Assembly (NCBI RefSeq): GCF_017948595.1
Contig: NZ_JAGFBV010000032.1
Coordinates: 1-47,917 of the forward strand
From: Flavobacterium geliluteum
GTDB taxonomy: Bacteria; Bacteroidota; Bacteroidia; Flavobacteriales; Flavobacteriaceae
DNA: 47,917 nucleotides
Direction: 5' to 3'
The translations under genes and the position numbers were made by a program. A model generated the notes under the pieces. That model saw only the letters and a program-made list of their open reading frames with translations. It did no database searches and had not been told where the DNA came from. Of the stretch, positions 39,531-47,844 are shown piece by piece. The stretch's first letter is position 1. Each line of letters opens with the position of its first letter.

Positions 39531-42500
39531 ATGAAAAAATTGTCAAAGTTTCTCTTAATGCTTTTAGCATTTATTTATGCCGGAGATATTTATGCGCAAG
39601 GTAACACAACCTCTTCTATTGGAGGTAATGTTTATGATAATGCTTCACAATCTTTACCTGGAGCAACTATCCTTGCAGTGCACACACCATCGGGTACTCG
39701 TTACACTGCATCAACAGATTATACAGGTAACTTTAGAATCTCAAACATGAGAGTTGGAGGCCCATATAGGATTGTTATTACTTTTATAGGATTTAAGTCT
39801 TTTGAAGATAATGATGTATATCTTCAATTAGGAGATTCGAAAGATTTTAAAGTAATATTGCAAGAAGAGTCAAACGAATTGCAAGAAGTTGTAGTAAAAA
39901 CTACAAGAGACAACACTTTTAATTCACAAAGAACTGGAGCTCAAACTGTAATCAATTCAGACAAAATTAAAGCATTACCATCTTTGTCACGAAATATATC
40001 AGATTTTGCAAGATTAACTCCATCAGCTCAATTAAGAGGAGATGATGTATTGTCAATTGGAGGTCAAAATAACAGATTTAATGCAATTTATATTGACGGA
40101 GCTGTAAGTAATGATGTGTTTGGATTAGCATCGAATGGAACAAATGGAGGACAAACAGGAGTTAGCCCTATCTCTATTGATGCAATCGAGCAATTTCAAG
40201 TAAGTGTTGCTCCTTATGATGTAAAACTTTCTGGTTTTGCAGGTGGAGCAATTAGTGCAATTACCCGCTCAGGAACAAATAATTTTGAAGGTTCGGCTTA
40301 TTTCTTCAATAGAAGTGAATCTTTGGCTGGAAAAACGCCACCTTCATTAGCAGGAACAAATGGAAGACAAAAACTAGCCGACTTTTCTGCGCAAACTTAT
40401 GGCGTACGTGCAGGTGGAGCTATAGTAGAAGACAAATTATTTTACTTTATCAACTACGAACGTCAGGATAACGAAACTCCACAACCTTTTGATTTGTCAA
40501 CTTATACAGGTTTGTCAGGTGGAAGAATAGGAGAATTAAGAGCTAAATTAGCTACTTACGGTTACGACCCGGGTTCATTCGATAATAATGTTAGAACTCT
40601 TGTGAGCGATAAGTTAATCGCTAAAATAGACTGGAACATAAATGATAATCACAAATTATCTTTAAAACACAGTTATGTAAAAGCAGAGAATTTTTCACCA
40701 AGCAGATCTTCTGCTACTTCAATAAGTTTTATTAACGGAAGTCAATTGTTTAATTCTACAACAAATTCTACAGCATTAGAATTAAACTCAAGATTTGGAA
40801 ATAAATTTTCTAATAATTTAGTAGTTGCATACACTGACGTTCTTGACGATAGAGATGCTTCAGGAGATCCTTTTCCATCTGTTCAGATTTTTGATGGTTC
40901 TACCCAAAGTATCTTTTTTGGAGCTGAAGGATTTTCAACTGCAAATTTCTTAAGCCAAAAAACATTGACTATTTCTGATAATTTTGAAATCAATTCAGGA
41001 ATCAATAAAATTACAATTGGTACGCACAATGAATTTTCACAATCAAAAAATGTATTCTTTGGAAATAATTTTGGGTCTTACAGATATGCTAACCTAGATG
41101 ATTTCTTGAATGATGGAAAACCAAATAGATTTCAAATGAATTATTCTTTAATTGGTGGTGAAGGAGATGAATCTTTGGGAGCTGCTGAATTTGGAACAAA
41201 ACAATTTGGATTTTATCTTCAAAATGAAATGAAAATAAGCAACGATTTCAAACTTTCTTATGGAGTTAGAGTTGACATCCCTGTTTGGGAAGATGGAATG
41301 GTTAATGATGACTTTAACAATAGAACTGCAGCGATTTTACAATCTGGAGGAAAAGACTTAAAAGGTGCACGTGTTGGTCAAGGAATTAAAAACACAGCAC
41401 ATGTTGCTCCGCGTTTAGGTTTTAATTATGATTTAAATGGAAAAAAATCTACTCAATTTAGAGGGGGTGTAGGTATCTTTACTTCGAGATTACCATTGGT
41501 ATGGCCAGGAGGAACTTATAACAACAATGGCCTTACTCAAGGTGCAATTTCAATAACAAGCACGGCTCAAACACCAGTTTTTAATCCTAATCCAAGTGTT
41601 GGTAGCCAACTTCAACCACTTCCTGCATCATATCCTAGACCAGGTTCAGGAGGAAGAGGAGGAAATATAGATTTATTTGCTAGAGATTTCAAGCTTCCAC
41701 AAGTATTTAAAGCAAGTTTTGCTGTTGATCAAAAATTACCATTTGGTTTAGTTTTGACATCTGAGATTACTTATAATGATAATATTAGTGCTGTTAAGTA
41801 CGAGAATTTAAATATTGCAAATTCTTCAAGTAATTTAACAGGACCAGACAATAGACCTCGTTATAATGGAAATAGCAGATTAGACCCATCTTATTTAGGA
41901 GTTTATCTAGCTTCAAATACAAGTGAAGGTAAAGCATACAATCTTGCTTTTACATTAACTAAAAACTTCAGATCTGATTTTATTGATGGAAACATTTCGG
42001 GAACTTATTCTTATGGTAAATCAACTACAATAATGGATGCTACTTCTTCACAAAATAGTTCACAATGGAATAACACAGAGACTGTTAATGGAGCGAATTA
42101 TTTAGGCCTTTCAAGATCTGACTTTGATCCAGGAAGAAGAATTGTATCTAATGGTAATGCAACATTCAAATGGAGTAATTTTACAAAATCAAGAATTGGT
42201 GTATTTTATGAAGGTGCTGAAGGAACTCCAATTAGTTATGTATATAATGATAGTGGTCGTTTATTGCAAGATACGTTCTCTAATTCAGCGTTAGTTTATG
42301 TTCCGGCAAATCAAAGCGAAATTAATTTAGTATCTACTTCAGCTAACCCAATGACTCCTCAGGCTCAATGGGATGCACTTAGCTCTTTCATTGAAGGAAA
42401 TGAATATTTGAGAGGCAGAAAAGGTAACTATGCAGAACGTAATGCTGATCGTTTAAAAACATCTCATATTGTCGATTTGAAATTTGCTCAAGAATTTATC

Positions 42501-42770
42501 ATCACAGTTGGTAAAAAGAAACATACTTTAGAATTTACAGCAGATATTTTTAACTTTACAAACCTTTTAAATAAAGATTGGGGTAAAAGATATTTTGCAA
42601 CTAATGATCAAGTATTGTTACTTACGCAAGTTGGGTTCTTACCTAATTCAAATACTCCAACATTCAATTATAACCCAAATGTTGCTGCTTCTATCAATCA
42701 AGCAGATGACGTAGGTCTTAATTCATCAAGATGGCAAATGCAAACTGGTGTTCGTTACACGTTCAACTAG
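39531..42770 (+). CDS. Oar-like TonB-dependent receptor with carboxypeptidase-regulatory N-domain
   Basis: This is a 1079-aa outer-membrane protein. The signal peptide MKKLSKFLLMLLAFIYAGDIYAQ is followed by a CarboxypepD_reg-like beta-sandwich (about 28-110: GNVYDNASQSLPGATILAVH). The plug (about 125-250) contains GGQNNRFNAIYIDGAV and IDAIEQFQVSVAPYDVKLSGFAGGAISAITRSGTN, the pattern of Oar/OmpA-related TonB receptors. A large barrel ends in aromatic VRYTFN. No SusD-like gene follows, so it is not a typical SUS pair. The ligand is unknown. The start is fixed by the promoter at 39499 and the signal peptide. It is flanked by terminators, so monocistronic. Confidence 0.92.
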   Translation: MKKLSKFLLMLLAFIYAGDIYAQGNTTSSIGGNVYDNASQSLPGATILAVHTPSGTRYTASTDYTGNFRISNMRVGGPYRIVITFIGFKSFEDNDVYLQLGDSKDFKVILQEESNELQEVVVKTTRDNTFNSQRTGAQTVINSDKIKALPSLSRNISDFARLTPSAQLRGDDVLSIGGQNNRFNAIYIDGAVSNDVFGLASNGTNGGQTGVSPISIDAIEQFQVSVAPYDVKLSGFAGGAISAITRSGTNNFEGSAYFFNRSESLAGKTPPSLAGTNGRQKLADFSAQTYGVRAGGAIVEDKLFYFINYERQDNETPQPFDLSTYTGLSGGRIGELRAKLATYGYDPGSFDNNVRTLVSDKLIAKIDWNINDNHKLSLKHSYVKAENFSPSRSSATSISFINGSQLFNSTTNSTALELNSRFGNKFSNNLVVAYTDVLDDRDASGDPFPSVQIFDGSTQSIFFGAEGFSTANFLSQKTLTISDNFEINSGINKITIGTHNEFSQSKNVFFGNNFGSYRYANLDDFLNDGKPNRFQMNYSLIGGEGDESLGAAEFGTKQFGFYLQNEMKISNDFKLSYGVRVDIPVWEDGMVNDDFNNRTAAILQSGGKDLKGARVGQGIKNTAHVAPRLGFNYDLNGKKSTQFRGGVGIFTSRLPLVWPGGTYNNNGLTQGAISITSTAQTPVFNPNPSVGSQLQPLPASYPRPGSGGRGGNIDLFARDFKLPQVFKASFAVDQKLPFGLVLTSEITYNDNISAVKYENLNIANSSSNLTGPDNRPRYNGNSRLDPSYLGVYLASNTSEGKAYNLAFTLTKNFRSDFIDGNISGTYSYGKSTTIMDATSSQNSSQWNNTETVNGANYLGLSRSDFDPGRRIVSNGNATFKWSNFTKSRIGVFYEGAEGTPISYVYNDSGRLLQDTFSNSALVYVPANQSEINLVSTSANPMTPQAQWDALSSFIEGNEYLRGRKGNYAERNADRLKTSHIVDLKFAQEFIITVGKKKHTLEFTADIFNFTNLLNKDWGKRYFATNDQVLLLTQVGFLPNSNTPTFNYNPNVAASINQADDVGLNSSRWQMQTGVRYTFN

Positions 42771-42790
42771 TATTATTTAGAAACTATATA

Positions 42791-42824
42791 AAAACCCTGA
42801 TTTCAATCGAAATCAGGGTTTTTT
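42791..42824 (+). terminator. Terminator of the TonB receptor gene
   Basis: AAAACCCTGATTTC (42791-42804) and GAAATCAGGGTTTT (42809-42822) form a perfect 14-bp stem with loop AATC, then more T's. Confidence 0.92.
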
Positions 42825-42839
42825 CATTTCCTTTTTTGC

Positions 42840-42847
42840 TATATTTG
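42840..42847 (+). promoter_or_regulatory. Candidate -7 element (TATATTTG) for the small membrane protein gene
   Basis: TATATTTG is a perfect TAnnTTTG, 21 bases before the ATG at 42869 and directly downstream of the preceding terminator. Confidence 0.5.
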
Positions 42848-42868
42848 TTTTAAACAAAATACTTATTT

Positions 42869-43297
42869 ATGTATAATTTTATTCAAAAATTTCACTCAGG
42901 TTGGGCCTACTTGGCACTACTTTTATTATTGGTAGCGGTTGTAAATGCTATCATTGGAGTCACTTCTAAAAAAGAATTTACAGCAAAAGATCGCAAAATT
43001 GGCCTGTTTGCCTTGATTGCAATTCACATTCAACTCTTGGTTGGATTGATTCTTTACTTTGTATCTCCGCTTGGAAAAGCTGCTTTCGGACAAATGTCAA
43101 ATGCTGCGCTGCGACTTACATCATTAGAGCATCCATTAATCAACCTCATCGCCATTACTTTGATTACTATTGGCTGGTCTCAACACAAAAAACTAATTAA
43201 CAGCGAAGACAAATTCAAAAAATTCGCCATCTTTTACGGATTAGGCTTAGTTCTTATATTGATCAGATTACCTTGGAGCCTTTGGTTTCAAAAATAA
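42869..43297 (+). CDS. Four-helix membrane protein, unknown (cytochrome b-like appearance)
   Basis: This 142-aa protein has four hydrophobic helices (about 12-30, 46-68, 86-103, 118-137). Histidines lie near the membrane edges: His9 (KFHSGWAY), one in AIHIQLLVG, one in LEHPLINL and one in SQHKK. Paired histidines in a four-helix bundle suggest possible heme binding, as in small cytochrome b-type proteins, but this is inference only. It has its own promoter and is followed 78 bp later by rlpA. Confidence 0.65.
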   Translation: MYNFIQKFHSGWAYLALLLLLVAVVNAIIGVTSKKEFTAKDRKIGLFALIAIHIQLLVGLILYFVSPLGKAAFGQMSNAALRLTSLEHPLINLIAITLITIGWSQHKKLINSEDKFKKFAIFYGLGLVLILIRLPWSLWFQK

Positions 43298-43375
43298 AAA
43301 ACTACCCATTATAGGTCTTTTTTTATACAGGCACGTTATTTGCATAAGTCCCCAAACTATGAAAAATAAAAATAT

Positions 43376-43870
43376 ATGACTAATAAAAAAACCATAATAG
43401 TCTCAATTGTTGCCCTTCTCTTTTTGAGCTGTAGCTTTACATACTTAATGAGTCAGGCAAAACCAATTGATCCCAAAATAACACAAGACACCTTAAAAAC
43501 GCCAAAAGAGAAGATTGCTATACCTACAGAAAGTGATTCTCTTTTTTCGGTCGAAGGTTTAAAACTAAAGCCATACAAAAAAACGGCGCACGCATCCTAC
43601 TATGCTGACCGATTTAATGGAAAAAAGACCGCAGATGGCAGTCGGTTTAATAATAATAAATATACTGCTGCACACAAAAAACTTCCTTTTGGAACAAGAC
43701 TTAAAGTAACCAACGAGGCTAACGGGAAGTTTGTAATTGTAAAAATTACCGATCGTGGGCCTTTTGTAAAAACCCGAGAATTAGATTTGTCTAAAAGAGC
43801 TTTTATGGACATAACGACCAATAAAGCGCATGGCGCCATGAAAGTTACTATGGAAATAATAATGAATTAA
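43376..43870 (+). CDS. RlpA-like double-psi beta-barrel protein
   Basis: This 164-aa exported protein has a hydrophobic N-terminus with a possible lipobox (LFLSC). The DPBB/RlpA domain occupies about 70-160: HASYYADRFNGKKTADGSRFNNNKYTAAHKKLPFGTRLKVTN, then GPFVKTRELDLSKRAFMDI, with the catalytic-type Asp in TDRGPF. RlpA proteins are septal lytic transglycosylases acting on denuded glycan strands. The C-terminal SPOR domain of E. coli RlpA is absent, as in many Bacteroidota versions. A hairpin (43873-43906) follows directly. Confidence 0.88.
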   Translation: MTNKKTIIVSIVALLFLSCSFTYLMSQAKPIDPKITQDTLKTPKEKIAIPTESDSLFSVEGLKLKPYKKTAHASYYADRFNGKKTADGSRFNNNKYTAAHKKLPFGTRLKVTNEANGKFVIVKITDRGPFVKTRELDLSKRAFMDITTNKAHGAMKVTMEIIMN

Positions 43871-43872
43871 TA

Positions 43873-43906
43873 AATATCCGAAAGCCTAAACCAGCTTTCG
43901 GATATT
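43873..43906. terminator. Hairpin between convergent genes (likely bidirectional terminator)
   Basis: AATATCCGAAAGC (43873-43885) and GCTTTCGGATATT (43894-43906) pair perfectly over 13 bp with an 8-base loop. The right arm lies in the last codons of the DinB gene. Flanking T-tracts are weak on both strands. Confidence 0.7.
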
Positions 43907-44341
43907 CATTATAATTCCGGTATGAATACCTTCGTGATAATTATTAAAGCTCAATCCGTCCTCAACATTGCTTAGGGTAAAACCCATACTTGTTGTGTAC
44001 ACATTGTAGCTTACAAACAATTTATTATTAAAATCTACTTCTGTTTGCTCTGCAGTTTTAGAAAGTAAATCTCTAATTTCTGCCACTTCTTTCTGCGAAA
44101 CATCACCCTCTGGTTTTGTTCCTTTTTTGTATTTTTCTATAAATTCATCCGAAACCAAAGTAGGTAAACCCGATAATTTATAGACCAAAACTTGCTGCGT
44201 AGCGACACAGTGACCAATGTTCCAGATTAAATTATTATTGAATCCGTTTGGGATTTTGTTGAGTTGCTCTAACGAATGACTATCGAGAACTTTTATCAAA
44301 ATACTTCTAAGGGTTTTGTGTACTTCTAAAACTGACTTCAT
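43886..44341 (-). CDS. DinB-family putative metal-dependent protein
   Basis: This 151-aa DinB/YfiT-like four-helix protein has three histidines in the expected metal-triad positions: near SHSLEQLNKIP, NIGHCVATQQ, and NYHEGIHTGIIMNIRK at the C-terminus. DinB-superfamily members bind Zn/Ni and include thiol transferases; no specific substrate is inferable. The ATG at 44341 is chosen over an in-frame TTG nine codons upstream. It is convergent with rlpA and shares the hairpin at 43873-43906. Confidence 0.82.
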   Translation of the reverse strand: MKSVLEVHKTLRSILIKVLDSHSLEQLNKIPNGFNNNLIWNIGHCVATQQVLVYKLSGLPTLVSDEFIEKYKKGTKPEGDVSQKEVAEIRDLLSKTAEQTEVDFNNKLFVSYNVYTTSMGFTLSNVEDGLSFNNYHEGIHTGIIMNIRKLV

Positions 44342-44416
44342 ATTATATTTTTTTGTAAAAATAATCAAATTTAAGGTTCAAATGAATTTTCTTTGCATTC
44401 TAAAACATTCAAAACC

Positions 44417-44770
44417 ATGAACAAAATATACTACTTAGCGTCTTGCGATACGTGCCGAAAAATTATCAAAAATCTTCCGAAAGATAATAATCTGGCCTTT
44501 CATGACATTAAACAAACCCCAATAACTCCTGCAGAACTTGACGAGATGTACCAGCTTGCGGGAAGTTACGAAGCATTGTTTAGTAAAAAAGCACAATTGT
44601 ACAAGTCTATGGATTTGAAAAACAAAGCCCTGACTGAAGATGATTTTAGAAAATACATTTTGGAACATTATACTTTTTTAAGCCGTCCTGTTTTTATTAT
44701 TGATGGAAAAATTTTTATTGGTAATACACAGCCAAACATTCTTGCCATGATGAAAGCTTTGGGGCAATAA
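44417..44770 (+). CDS. ArsC/Spx-family thioredoxin-fold protein
   Basis: This 117-aa protein has the ArsC-family thioredoxin fold. The N-terminal CxxC is YLASCDTCRKIIKN, and the rest fits: ELDEMYQLAGSYEALFSKKA and the cis-Pro region SRPVFIIDGKIFIGN. The CxxC rather than CX5R resembles Spx/YffB proteins more than true arsenate reductase. No ars operon is nearby, so a redox or regulatory role is more likely. The start at 44417 (MNKIYY) fits the family; an upstream TTG is less likely. Confidence 0.85.
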   Translation: MNKIYYLASCDTCRKIIKNLPKDNNLAFHDIKQTPITPAELDEMYQLAGSYEALFSKKAQLYKSMDLKNKALTEDDFRKYILEHYTFLSRPVFIIDGKIFIGNTQPNILAMMKALGQ

Positions 44771-44803
44771 TAAACTCTAAAAATTCTAAAAACCTCTGGG
44801 TTT

Positions 44804-44893
44804 GCGTTAGGGATAAAAGCGGAAATCCTTTTTTTGAGCTTTTTCTGCTCAAAAAAAGATTAGGAGCGGATAGCCCGCCCGAAGGGAACGCCC
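44804..44893. repeat. Dispersed flavobacterial intergenic repeat, copy 2 (inverted)
   Basis: This element is homologous, in reverse complement, to 32162-32243. It has a perfect 12-bp hairpin CTTTTTTTGAGC (44828-44839) with GCTCAAAAAAAG (44847-44858) and a 7-base loop. It starts near GTTAGGGATAAAAGC and ends near GAAGGGAACGCCC, upstream of the yicC promoter. Confidence 0.65.
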
Positions 44894-44950
44894 AAAAAAA
44901 CTAAAATTTTAGCTTTAAAAAACGAGAAACTGTCACTTTGAATTTTTTAG

Positions 44951-44958
44951 TATCTTTG
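44951..44958 (+). promoter_or_regulatory. Candidate -7 element (TATCTTTG) for yicC-gmk
   Basis: TATCTTTG is a perfect TAnnTTTG, 19 bases before the yicC ATG at 44978. Confidence 0.55.
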
Positions 44959-44977
44959 CGCCTTTATACTCAATTAT

Positions 44978-45838
44978 ATGATACAATCTATGACAGGGTT
45001 TGGCAAAGCTTCTTTGCAATTGCCTACAAAAAAAATTACCGTCGAAGTAAAATCCTTAAATAGTAAAGGTTTAGATTTAAACGTAAGAATGCCATCGCTT
45101 TATCGCGAAATGGAGCTGGGTTTGCGAACTCAAATATCGACTAAACTTGAAAGAGGAAAAGTAGATTTTGGAATTTACATTGAAAGTACTTCTGAGCAGA
45201 CTTCGACCAAAGTAAATGTTCCTGTTGTAAAAAACTATATCGCACAGCTTAAGGAAGTTTATCCTGCTGCCGATGAAACTGAATTGATGAAAATGGCAGT
45301 TCGTATGCCTGACACGCTGAAAACCGAACGAGAAGAAATTGATGAAAACGATTGGGATCAGATACAGGTGATTATAGAAGAAGCGCTTCAAAACATTCTG
45401 AATTTTAGAAAAGACGAAGGTGAATCTCTGGAAAAAGAATTCAACCTGCGTATCGGAAACATTCGTCAATACATGAATGATGCTTTGGCACTAGATCCGG
45501 AGCGCGTTCAGGCTATAAAAGATCGTTTGCAAAACGCAATTTCCGAGTTGAAAGTAAATGTGGATGAAAATCGTTTTGAGCAGGAACTGATCTATTATTT
45601 AGAAAAACTGGACATTACAGAAGAAAAAGTACGTTTGACCAACCACTTAGATTACTTCTTAGAGACGATCAAAGGAACCGAAGCCAATGGTAGAAAATTA
45701 GGCTTTATCACTCAGGAAATGGGTCGTGAGATCAATACAATGGGTTCAAAGTCCAATCATGCACAAATGCAAAAGCTTGTTGTGATGATGAAAGATGAAT
45801 TGGAGAAAATTAAAGAACAGGTTTTGAATGTGTTGTAA
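44978..45838 (+). CDS. YicC-family endoribonuclease
   Basis: This 286-aa protein has the full YicC signature. The start is MIQSMTGFGKASL, followed by VEVKSLNSKGLDLNVRMP. The C-terminal DUF1732 region is EKVRLTNHLDYFLETIKGTEANGRKLGFITQEMGREINTMGSKSNH. YicC proteins are RNases acting on certain mRNAs and sRNAs (family knowledge). It lies upstream of gmk, the common bacterial arrangement, so the two are probably co-transcribed. The spacer between them is repeat-rich. Confidence 0.95.
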   Translation: MIQSMTGFGKASLQLPTKKITVEVKSLNSKGLDLNVRMPSLYREMELGLRTQISTKLERGKVDFGIYIESTSEQTSTKVNVPVVKNYIAQLKEVYPAADETELMKMAVRMPDTLKTEREEIDENDWDQIQVIIEEALQNILNFRKDEGESLEKEFNLRIGNIRQYMNDALALDPERVQAIKDRLQNAISELKVNVDENRFEQELIYYLEKLDITEEKVRLTNHLDYFLETIKGTEANGRKLGFITQEMGREINTMGSKSNHAQMQKLVVMMKDELEKIKEQVLNVL

Positions 45839-45955
45839 AAGCTATAGGCTTTAAGCCCAAAGCAAAAAAACAAAGTAAATCAAAGCGTAAAGCGTACAGC
45901 TTAAAGCATAAATTAAAGCTTAAAGCATATTGCTTAGAGCCTAAAGTATACATTA
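45839..45955. repeat. Degenerate TTAAAGC-word spacer between yicC and gmk
   Basis: This 117-bp spacer is almost wholly variants of TTAAAGC / TAAAGC(G/T)TA (for example TTTAAGCCC, CGTAAAGCGTA, GCTTAAAGCATA twice, GAGCCTAAAGTATA). Copies are irregular in length and spacing. No terminator is visible. Confidence 0.65.
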
Positions 45956-46528
45956 ATGAACAAAGGGAAGTTAATTGTTTTCTCAGCCCCATCAGGATCA
46001 GGAAAAACAACTATAGTAAGACATTTACTTGGAAAGAAAGATTTGAATTTAGAATTTTCGATTTCCGCAGCCTCGCGTGAGCCACGTGGAGGAGAAATCA
46101 ACGGGACAGATTATTATTTTATTTCGCTGGAAGAATTCAAAAAGCACATTAAAGCAGAAGATTTTTTAGAATGGGAAGAAGTGTATCGCGATAATTTCTA
46201 CGGTACATTAAAATCGGAAATTGAGCGCATCTGGGCTTTGGGAAAAAATGTCATCTTTGACATTGATGTTTCTGGCGGATTGCGTATTAAACACAAATTT
46301 CCAGAGCAAACTCTGGCTGTATTCGTAAAACCGCCAAGTGTAGACGAATTGAAGCGAAGACTAAAAGAACGCTCCACCGAAAGTGATGACAAAATTAACA
46401 TGCGCATCGCCAAAGCCTCGGTAGAATTGGCTACAGCCCCACAATTTGACACGATCATAAAAAATTACGATTTAGATACCGCTAAAGAAGAAGCATATCA
46501 ATTGGTGAAGGATTTTGTTTCTAAGTAG
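45956..46528 (+). CDS. gmk: Guanylate kinase
   Basis: This 190-aa protein phosphorylates GMP to GDP with ATP. The P-loop is SAPSGSGKTT (residues 9-18). The GMP-binding region has SREPRGGEINGTDYYF, with YGTLKSEI following, and the lid contains LKRRLKERSTESDDKINMR. The length is normal. It probably shares a transcript with yicC upstream and nadD downstream, the two being separated here by a four-helix-bundle gene. Confidence 0.96.
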   Translation: MNKGKLIVFSAPSGSGKTTIVRHLLGKKDLNLEFSISAASREPRGGEINGTDYYFISLEEFKKHIKAEDFLEWEEVYRDNFYGTLKSEIERIWALGKNVIFDIDVSGGLRIKHKFPEQTLAVFVKPPSVDELKRRLKERSTESDDKINMRIAKASVELATAPQFDTIIKNYDLDTAKEEAYQLVKDFVSK

Positions 46529-46543
46529 TAATTAGTACTTAGT
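46529..46543. repeat. Left inverted-repeat word flanking the four-helix-bundle gene
   Basis: TAATTAGTACTTAGT begins right after the gmk stop. Its first 11 bases are the reverse complement of 47016-47026, on the other side of the gene at 46632-46997. Further degenerate copies (AGTATTTAGTT, TTAGTATTTAA) fill the spacer up to about 46600. Confidence 0.5.
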
Positions 46544-46631
46544 CCCCAGTATTTAGTTTTTTGTCTTTAGGTTTTGGCCCTTAGTATTTAATTATTAGCG
46601 TTTTAAAAGCTAAGCAAATTATAAAATTTTT

Positions 46632-46997
46632 ATGAGTGGAATTAAATCATACAAAGAATTACTTATTTGGCAAAAAGGAATAAAAATTGTTGTTTTGATT
46701 TACAAACTCACGCAGCATTTTCCTAAAGAAGAAACATACGCTTTAACAAGTCAATTAAAAAGAGCTAGCGTATCAATTCCTTCTAATATTGCAGAAGGTT
46801 TTGGACGCCAAACTGATAAATCATTCAATCATTTTTTGAATATTTCTCGAGGTTCTTTAAACGAAATAGAAACACAACTGATTATTGCGAAAGAATTAGA
46901 ATTTATTTTTGATGACAACTTATTTAATGAGATTTTATTTTTAATTGAAGAAGAGGGTAAAATGATAAATGCTTTTTCAAAAAAACTAAAAGACTAA
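46632..46997 (+). CDS. Four-helix-bundle (S23/IVS-type) protein
   Basis: This 121-aa all-helical protein belongs to the four-helix-bundle family first known from 23S rRNA intervening sequences. The pattern is YKELLIWQKGIKIVVLIYKLTQHFPKEETYALTSQLKRASVSIPSNIAEGFGR, followed by FNHFLNISRGSLNEIETQL. Members form homopentamers and are scattered singly through Bacteroidota genomes; the role is unclear. It sits between gmk and nadD, which are often adjacent in relatives, and is flanked by inverted repeat words (46529-46543 and 47012-47036). It may be a mobile insert. Confidence 0.92.
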   Translation: MSGIKSYKELLIWQKGIKIVVLIYKLTQHFPKEETYALTSQLKRASVSIPSNIAEGFGRQTDKSFNHFLNISRGSLNEIETQLIIAKELEFIFDDNLFNEILFLIEEEGKMINAFSKKLKD

Positions 46998-47011
46998 TAG
47001 AAAATCTTAGC

Positions 47012-47036
47012 ACTTAGTACTAATTACTAAGTACTA
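47012..47036. repeat. Right palindromic repeat flanking the four-helix-bundle gene
   Basis: ACTTAGTA (47012-47019) and TACTAAGT (47025-47032) form an 8-bp palindrome around CTAAT, followed by a further CTAAGTACC before the nadD ATG. It contains the reverse complement of the left word at 46529-46539. Confidence 0.5.
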
Positions 47037-47052
47037 GCAACTAAGTACCAAA

Positions 47053-47634
47053 ATGAAAATAGGCCTTTATTTCGGAACGTACAACCCCATTCATGTTGGT
47101 CATTTGATTATTGCCAATCACATGGCCGAATTTGCAGATTTAGATCAGATTTGGATGGTGGTTACGCCTCACAATCCGTTAAAAAAGAAAGCTACACTAC
47201 TCGACGATCATCATCGTTTGCAAATGGTTTTTTTGGCTACTGAAGATTATCCAAAAATAAAACCTTCGGACATTGAATTTAAATTGCAGCAACCCAATTA
47301 TACCGTAAATACCTTGGTTCATTTGCAGGAGAAATACCCCAATCATGAATTTTCATTAATTATGGGAGAAGACAATCTGAAAACGCTTCATAAGTGGAAA
47401 AACTACGAAGTCATTTTAGATCATTACGACATCTATGTTTATCCTAGAATTTCTGCCGAAGAAGAAAATATAGAACTCAAATCACACCCCAAAGTACATA
47501 TTATTGATGCGCCAATTGTAGAAATTTCGTCTACTTTTATTCGAAACAGCATCAAGGAAGGAAAAAACATTCAGCCCCTTTTGCCTCCAAAAGTTTGGGA
47601 ATATATTGATCACAACAATTTTTATAAGAAGTAA
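47053..47634 (+). CDS. nadD: Nicotinate-nucleotide adenylyltransferase
   Basis: This 193-aa nucleotidyltransferase adenylates NaMN to deamido-NAD in NAD synthesis. The signature GTYNPIHVGHLIIAN is at residues 8-22 (GxFxPxHxGH type) and the C-terminal ISSTFIRNSIKEG is the second catalytic motif. VVTPHNPLKKK and MGEDNLKTLHKWK are also typical. The length is normal. It is the last gene of the yicC-gmk group. A REP-like inverted repeat begins 14 bases after its stop. Confidence 0.96.
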   Translation: MKIGLYFGTYNPIHVGHLIIANHMAEFADLDQIWMVVTPHNPLKKKATLLDDHHRLQMVFLATEDYPKIKPSDIEFKLQQPNYTVNTLVHLQEKYPNHEFSLIMGEDNLKTLHKWKNYEVILDHYDIYVYPRISAEEENIELKSHPKVHIIDAPIVEISSTFIRNSIKEGKNIQPLLPPKVWEYIDHNNFYKK

Positions 47635-47647
47635 ATAACGCAATCTT

Positions 47648-47730
47648 GTCTTTGCGAGGAACGAAGCAATCTCTCTAGAATACTACTCATTAAACTTAGC
47701 AAGTGAGATTGCTTCGTTCCTCGCAAAGAC
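47648..47730. repeat. REP-like element as a perfect 26-bp inverted repeat
   Basis: The arms 47648-47673 and 47705-47730 are exact reverse complements (the left arm starts GTCTTTGCGAGGAACGAAGC), around a 31-base loop. The single copy at 32112-32136 differs at one base within the shared part. The arrangement resembles paired REP/BIME units. Confidence 0.8.
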
Positions 47731-47844
47731 TATGCTTTTCGCAGCCCTTACCAAAGGATATGAACGCAAAAAAAAGCCTGAATTTTAAAAGAGGGCACTG
47801 AAAAACATCCCTTATTTTGATCAGGTTTATTTTTTAGACAATAA

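Noticed and set aside
39531..42770. SusC of a polysaccharide utilisation locus
   Set aside because: No SusD-like gene or glycoside hydrolase follows; plug motifs are Oar-like and the gene is flanked by terminators.
44417..44770. True arsenate reductase
   Set aside because: CxxC instead of the ArsC active site and no arsenic genes nearby; the Spx/YffB-like assignment is safer.
45839..45955. CRISPR-like or tandem-repeat array between yicC and gmk
   Set aside because: Copies of TTAAAGC vary in length and period; better described as a degenerate word spacer.
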